Source: Zoogloeaceae bacterium
GTDB taxonomy: Bacteria; Pseudomonadota; Gammaproteobacteria; Burkholderiales; Rhodocyclaceae
Assembly: GCA_031277315.1 (NCBI GenBank)
Contig: JAITMP010000003.1
Span: forward strand, 1-50,096
Length of the DNA: 50,096 nt
Reading direction: 5' to 3'
Shown here: in pieces, positions 47,358 to 50,096 of the stretch
Layout: each line of letters starts with the position of its first letter
Numbering within the stretch: the stretch's first letter is position 1
Position numbers and translations under genes: made by a program
Notes under the pieces: generated by a model
The model's database searches: none
Told to the model about the DNA's origin: nothing
The model's input: only the letters and a program-made list of their open reading frames with translations

Positions 47358-47858
47358 GTGACCGCAGTCAAGCATCCCGTCGTCGGCATCGTCATGGGTT
47401 CGGATTCCGATTGGCCGATCATGAAAGCCTGCGCTGAAACACTGAAACGGTTCGGCGTTCCTCACGAAGCCAAAGTGCTGTCCGCTCACCGTACGCCGGA
47501 CGCCGCCCTCGATTACGCCAGCGCGGCGGCCGGGCGCGGCCTCAAGGTGCTGATCGGCGCCGCCGGCGGTGCGGCGCACCTGGCCGGTGTGCTGGCGGCG
47601 AAAACCGAACTGCCGGTGCTTGCCGTGCCGATGCCTTCCAAACATCTGCAAGGACTCGATTCCCTGCTCGCCATGGTGCAGATGCCGGGCGGCATTCCCG
47701 TCGCCACTTTCGCCATCGGCGAGGCCGGCGCCACCAACGCGGCGCTGTTCGCCGTCTCCCTGCTGGCGCTCTCCGACAGCACGTTGGCGCGGAAGCTGGG
47801 CGATTTCCGCGCCAGCCAGACCGGGAAGGTGCTGTCAAAAACGCTGCCGGAAGTTTGA
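47358..47858 (+). CDS. purE: N5-carboxyaminoimidazole ribonucleotide mutase
   Basis: Class I PurE of purine biosynthesis, 166 residues, starting at GTG 47358 behind AAGGAGACACGACC. The active-site motif GSDSDWPIMKA (around 14) and the catalytic histidine in SAHRTPD (around 44) are present. The GAAGGAAHLAGVLAAKT loop and MPGGIPVATFAIG are intact. No purK is seen next to it in this window. Confidence 0.97.
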   Translation: MTAVKHPVVGIVMGSDSDWPIMKACAETLKRFGVPHEAKVLSAHRTPDAALDYASAAAGRGLKVLIGAAGGAAHLAGVLAAKTELPVLAVPMPSKHLQGLDSLLAMVQMPGGIPVATFAIGEAGATNAALFAVSLLALSDSTLARKLGDFRASQTGKVLSKTLPEV

Positions 47859-47933
47859 ACGCCGTCGTGCCGCGCCGCCTGATTTTTCTTGCCGCTTTCA
47901 TTGACAAACCGCGCGGCGCGAAAGAGGTGCGCG

Positions 47934-48914
47934 TTGGCGGCTGAAATCGCGCGCGCCGCCGCGCTGCTGCGCGCCGGCGAACTGGTCGCCTTTCCCACCG
48001 AAACCGTGTATGGCCTCGGCGCCAACGCCGCCGACGCGACGGCGGTAGCGAAAATCTTTGCCGCCAAGGGTCGCCCGGCTGACCATCCGCTGATCGTGCA
48101 TCTGCCTTCGGCGGCGCATCTGCCGCGCTGGGCGCGTGAAGCGCCGGCCGAGGCCGAGCGGCTCGCGGCGGCTTTCTGGCCCGGCCCGCTCACCCTCATC
48201 CTCAAGCGGCAGGCAAACGTTCCGGATGCCGTCACCGGCGGGCAGGACACCGTCGGCCTGCGTGTGCCGGATCATCCGCTGGCGCTCGCCTTGCTCGCCG
48301 TTTTCGACGGCGGCGTCGCCGCGCCCTCGGCCAACCGCTTTGGCCGCATCAGCCCGACCACCGCCGCGCACGTGCGGGAAGAATTCGGCGATCGCGCGCC
48401 GCTGGTGCTCGACGGCGGCCCCTGCCCGGTCGGCATCGAATCGACCATTCTCGATCTTTCATCCGGCGCGCCCCGGCTGCTACGCCCCGGCGCGATCAGC
48501 GCCGCAGACATCGCCCGCGTGCTTGGCCGCACCCCCGCAATCGCCGCGCCGCATGCGGACGCGCCGCGCGCGTCGGGCATGCTCGCGGCCCACTACGCGC
48601 CGCGCACGCCGCTGCAACAGGTGTCGTCGGACGGCCTTCTCTTCGCCCTGCGCGACGCGCTTGTGGCGGGCGAGCGCGTCGCGGTGCTGGCGCCGACGGC
48701 GCAAGCCATCAGCCATGATCTCGTCATCTGGAAGCAAGCCCCCGCCGAACCCGCCGGTTTCGCCCGCGCCCTCTACGCCAGCCTGCGCGAACTGGACGCG
48801 CTCGGCTGCGCCCGCATCCTCGTCCAGCAACCGCCGTCCAGCGAAGCCTGGCTCGCCATCAACGACCGCCTGCGCCGCGCCGCCGCCGGTTCCGGCGCGG
48901 ACGACGAAACCTGA
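47934..48914 (+). CDS. tsaC: Threonylcarbamoyl-AMP synthase, Sua5 type
   Basis: Makes threonylcarbamoyl-adenylate for the t6A37 tRNA modification. I choose TTG 47934 (MAAEIARAAALLRAGELVAFPTETVYGLGANA) because AAGAGG lies 7 bases upstream; another TTG at 47889 lacks a site. The 326 residues comprise the YrdC domain (KGRPADHPL, PSANRFGRISPT) and a C-terminal Sua5 domain after the linker SGMLAAHYAPRTPL, so this is the long form and not the short TsaC of E. coli. Confidence 0.93.
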   Translation: MAAEIARAAALLRAGELVAFPTETVYGLGANAADATAVAKIFAAKGRPADHPLIVHLPSAAHLPRWAREAPAEAERLAAAFWPGPLTLILKRQANVPDAVTGGQDTVGLRVPDHPLALALLAVFDGGVAAPSANRFGRISPTTAAHVREEFGDRAPLVLDGGPCPVGIESTILDLSSGAPRLLRPGAISAADIARVLGRTPAIAAPHADAPRASGMLAAHYAPRTPLQQVSSDGLLFALRDALVAGERVAVLAPTAQAISHDLVIWKQAPAEPAGFARALYASLRELDALGCARILVQQPPSSEAWLAINDRLRRAAAGSGADDET

Positions 48915-49030
48915 GCGCGCGCCGAAGCCGCGCGCTCCCGATTTTTGAGCGTCCGTACTTTATACTTACCAGAAATTTGACGCTTACCGGGAGAGCAAGA
49001 TTTCCGGGATGACGGCTATCTGCCTCGCAT

Positions 49031-49061
49031 GTTGGGCTTCGCTGCGCTCAGCCCAACCTAT
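49031..49061 (+). repeat. 31-base palindromic repeat, copy 1
   Basis: A REP-like element with its own dyad: GTTGGGCT at the left and AGCCCAAC at the right, then CTAT. It is an exact match, in opposite orientation, to 49657–49687. Sequences of this general kind are scattered in many proteobacterial genomes. Confidence 0.85.
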
Positions 49062-49141
49062 CGTGCTATCAAGCAAATTTTAGGGTTTTTGGCCAGGCCC
49101 TTGGAAGAAAACAGCGAGATACAGCAGTGTAGAGGGAATAA

Positions 49142-49630
49142 ATGAAAAATCTTTTAATCATCCTTTTGCTCGTAGCAGGTGGCATATTTTTCTCCGGCTA
49201 CACTATGTTTTCTCAAAGCCGGGTATTTGCTTACCTAGATCGCCTGGAAGATGAAATTAACAAAGGGCATACCGTAGCAGCGTGTAATCGGCTGGCTGAT
49301 TCGATGGTGTTTTCAATTCGGGGTACAAGCACTAATCCGACATTTGCACTATCAGGCGGGAAGGCGGAACTTTGCGAACACTTTGCACAAACCGCTCACA
49401 TGTATGAAACAGCACTTATTGCTGATCGGCATTACATGGCAGATTTGTCTGTCAGGCGAAATTTATTGAACTGGAATTCGGCCACTGTTTCGTACGCTAT
49501 ATATCATGAGGTCGAATATTTTCCATCTCGAGAAAAAGTCAGATCAAAAAGTAAAGAACGGCTCGTTATTGATAGGGCAGACGATGCCTTCATCATAAAA
49601 AAATGGGATACTGAGGTTTTATTTGAATGA
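49142..49630 (+). CDS. Hypothetical exported protein in an AT-rich island
   Basis: 162 residues of unknown function. The N-terminus is a signal peptide or anchor (MKNLLIILLLVAGGIFFSGY). The remainder is mixed alpha/beta (FAYLDRLEDEINKGHTVAAC, YAIYHEVEYFPSREK) and shows no catalytic motif I know. Codon use and base composition are much less GC-rich than all its neighbours, indicating recent acquisition. A GAGGG ribosome site precedes the ATG. It lies between two inverted copies of a 31-base palindromic repeat. Confidence 0.7.
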   Translation: MKNLLIILLLVAGGIFFSGYTMFSQSRVFAYLDRLEDEINKGHTVAACNRLADSMVFSIRGTSTNPTFALSGGKAELCEHFAQTAHMYETALIADRHYMADLSVRRNLLNWNSATVSYAIYHEVEYFPSREKVRSKSKERLVIDRADDAFIIKKWDTEVLFE

Positions 49631-49656
49631 ATCTTTCCTCTCTACCGTCCAGCGCA

Positions 49657-49687
49657 ATAGGTTGGGCTGAGCGCAGCGAAGCCCAAC
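49657..49687 (-). repeat. 31-base palindromic repeat, copy 2 (inverted)
   Basis: Exact reverse complement of 49031–49061. With copy 1 it brackets the low-GC orphan gene; the outer ends are 657 bases apart. Confidence 0.85.
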
Positions 49688-49859
49688 ACCAAGTCTGACA
49701 CCACGGGACGGCCCATGTCATAACGAAAAGGCGCTGTTCTTACCTGATTTGCTTCTCCCCATCGCAACAAGCCGCTTTCCCTGCCGTCCGCCGAGGCCAG
49801 ACTCTTGGTTTCTGTCTGCGCGATGGGGCGCTCACTGGCGGTCTTTCCGCAAAACCGGC

Positions 49860-49865
49860 TATAAT
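49860..49865 (+). promoter_or_regulatory. -10 element of the tRNA-Ala gene
   Basis: A perfect TATAAT lies 13 bases before the mature tRNA 5' end. The sequence 17 bases upstream (GGCGGT) is a poor -35 box, so only the -10 is called. Confidence 0.55.
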
Positions 49866-49878
49866 CCGCCCCTCTTTC

Positions 49879-49954
<76 letters not shown>

Positions 49955-49962
49955 ATTCATTC

Positions 49963-49991
49963 CGCCCAACCCTTTCTGGTTGGGCGTTTTC
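49963..49991 (+). terminator. Terminator after tRNA-Ala
   Basis: A 9-bp stem (CGCCCAACC with GGTTGGGCG) with a 6-base loop is followed by TTTTCGTTT. It lies 8 bases after the tRNA CCA end. Confidence 0.85.
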
Positions 49992-50014
49992 GTTTCCGCA
50001 GTTATAGAAAGAAG

Positions 50015-50096
50015 TTACTCCGCGTGCGCGATGGGCGCGGCGGTGGTTGGGTGGCGTGGCGGTTTGGCGGCCCAGACGAAAATCATCAGGGCGATG
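50015..50096 (-). CDS. 3' end of a probable membrane transporter gene
   Basis: Partial frame running off the window edge. It ends with TAA at 50017–50015 and encodes about 26 residues (ALMIFVWAAKPPR, then HPTTAAPIAHAE). A final hydrophobic span followed by Lys-Pro-Pro and a short tail resembles the C-terminus of EmrB-type drug:H+ antiporters, but too little is visible for a firm family call. Confidence 0.45.
   Translation of the reverse strand, partial: IALMIFVWAAKPPRHPTTAAPIAHAE

Overview
The window reads as chromosome of a GC-rich betaproteobacterium. The order tuf–S10–spc–alpha ribosomal operons, a homodimeric-type AceE with AceF and Lpd, and 3-hydroxybutyrate dehydrogenase all fit. Rhodocyclales or a close relative is my best guess, from gene content only. 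No prophage, IS transposase or CRISPR array is visible.

Layout. (1) 1–15411: tuf, then the S10, spc and alpha operons without interruption (30 genes, all plus strand). Two sigma70-like promoters are readable, before rplN and before rpsM, and a strong terminator follows rplQ. (2) 15430–19556: a nitrite/sulfite reductase-type sirohaem protein and a YjdF/DUF2238 membrane protein on the minus strand, then a solitary RhuM-family gene. (3) 19599–25775, minus strand: aceE-aceF-lpdA-rpiA. (4) 26037–27305: 3-hydroxybutyrate dehydrogenase with an orphan LutC-like gene directly behind it. (5) 27515–31553: an exported four-cluster Fe-S protein, an NrfD-type quinone-site membrane protein, an anchored four-haem cytochrome c with one unusual CX3CH motif, a protein of unknown family and a bacteriohemerythrin. 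This looks like a periplasm-facing electron-transfer module of the Dsr/Qrc/Psr general type, but without a recognisable catalytic subunit.

(6) 31608–42992 is the most interesting region. A Sco1/SenC copper protein is divergent from a Tat-exported beta-propeller. The propeller carries, in order, counterparts of all seven histidines that bind the CuZ cluster in nitrous oxide reductase (NosZ), but has no CuA domain. A sigma54-type -24/-12 promoter with upstream palindromes lies between the two genes. Beyond a strong terminator follows a probable operon: two FtsX/MacB-type permease plus ATPase pairs, two paralogous single-span membrane proteins of unknown family, a lipoprotein, a membrane histidine kinase and a sigma54-dependent NtrC-type regulator. 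I read this as a regulated copper-enzyme system with its own export or maturation machinery. Its substrate is not shown by the sequence.

(7) 43030–50096: an AbrB–Doc toxin-antitoxin pair with an apparently leaderless promoter, iorAB, folD, purE, a Sua5-type tsaC, a low-GC orphan gene between perfect inverted copies of a 31-bp palindromic repeat, tRNA-Ala(CGC) with a terminator, and the 3' end of a probable transporter gene.

All calls come from reading the sequence. No database search, structure prediction or alignment program was used, and statements about families are from memory.
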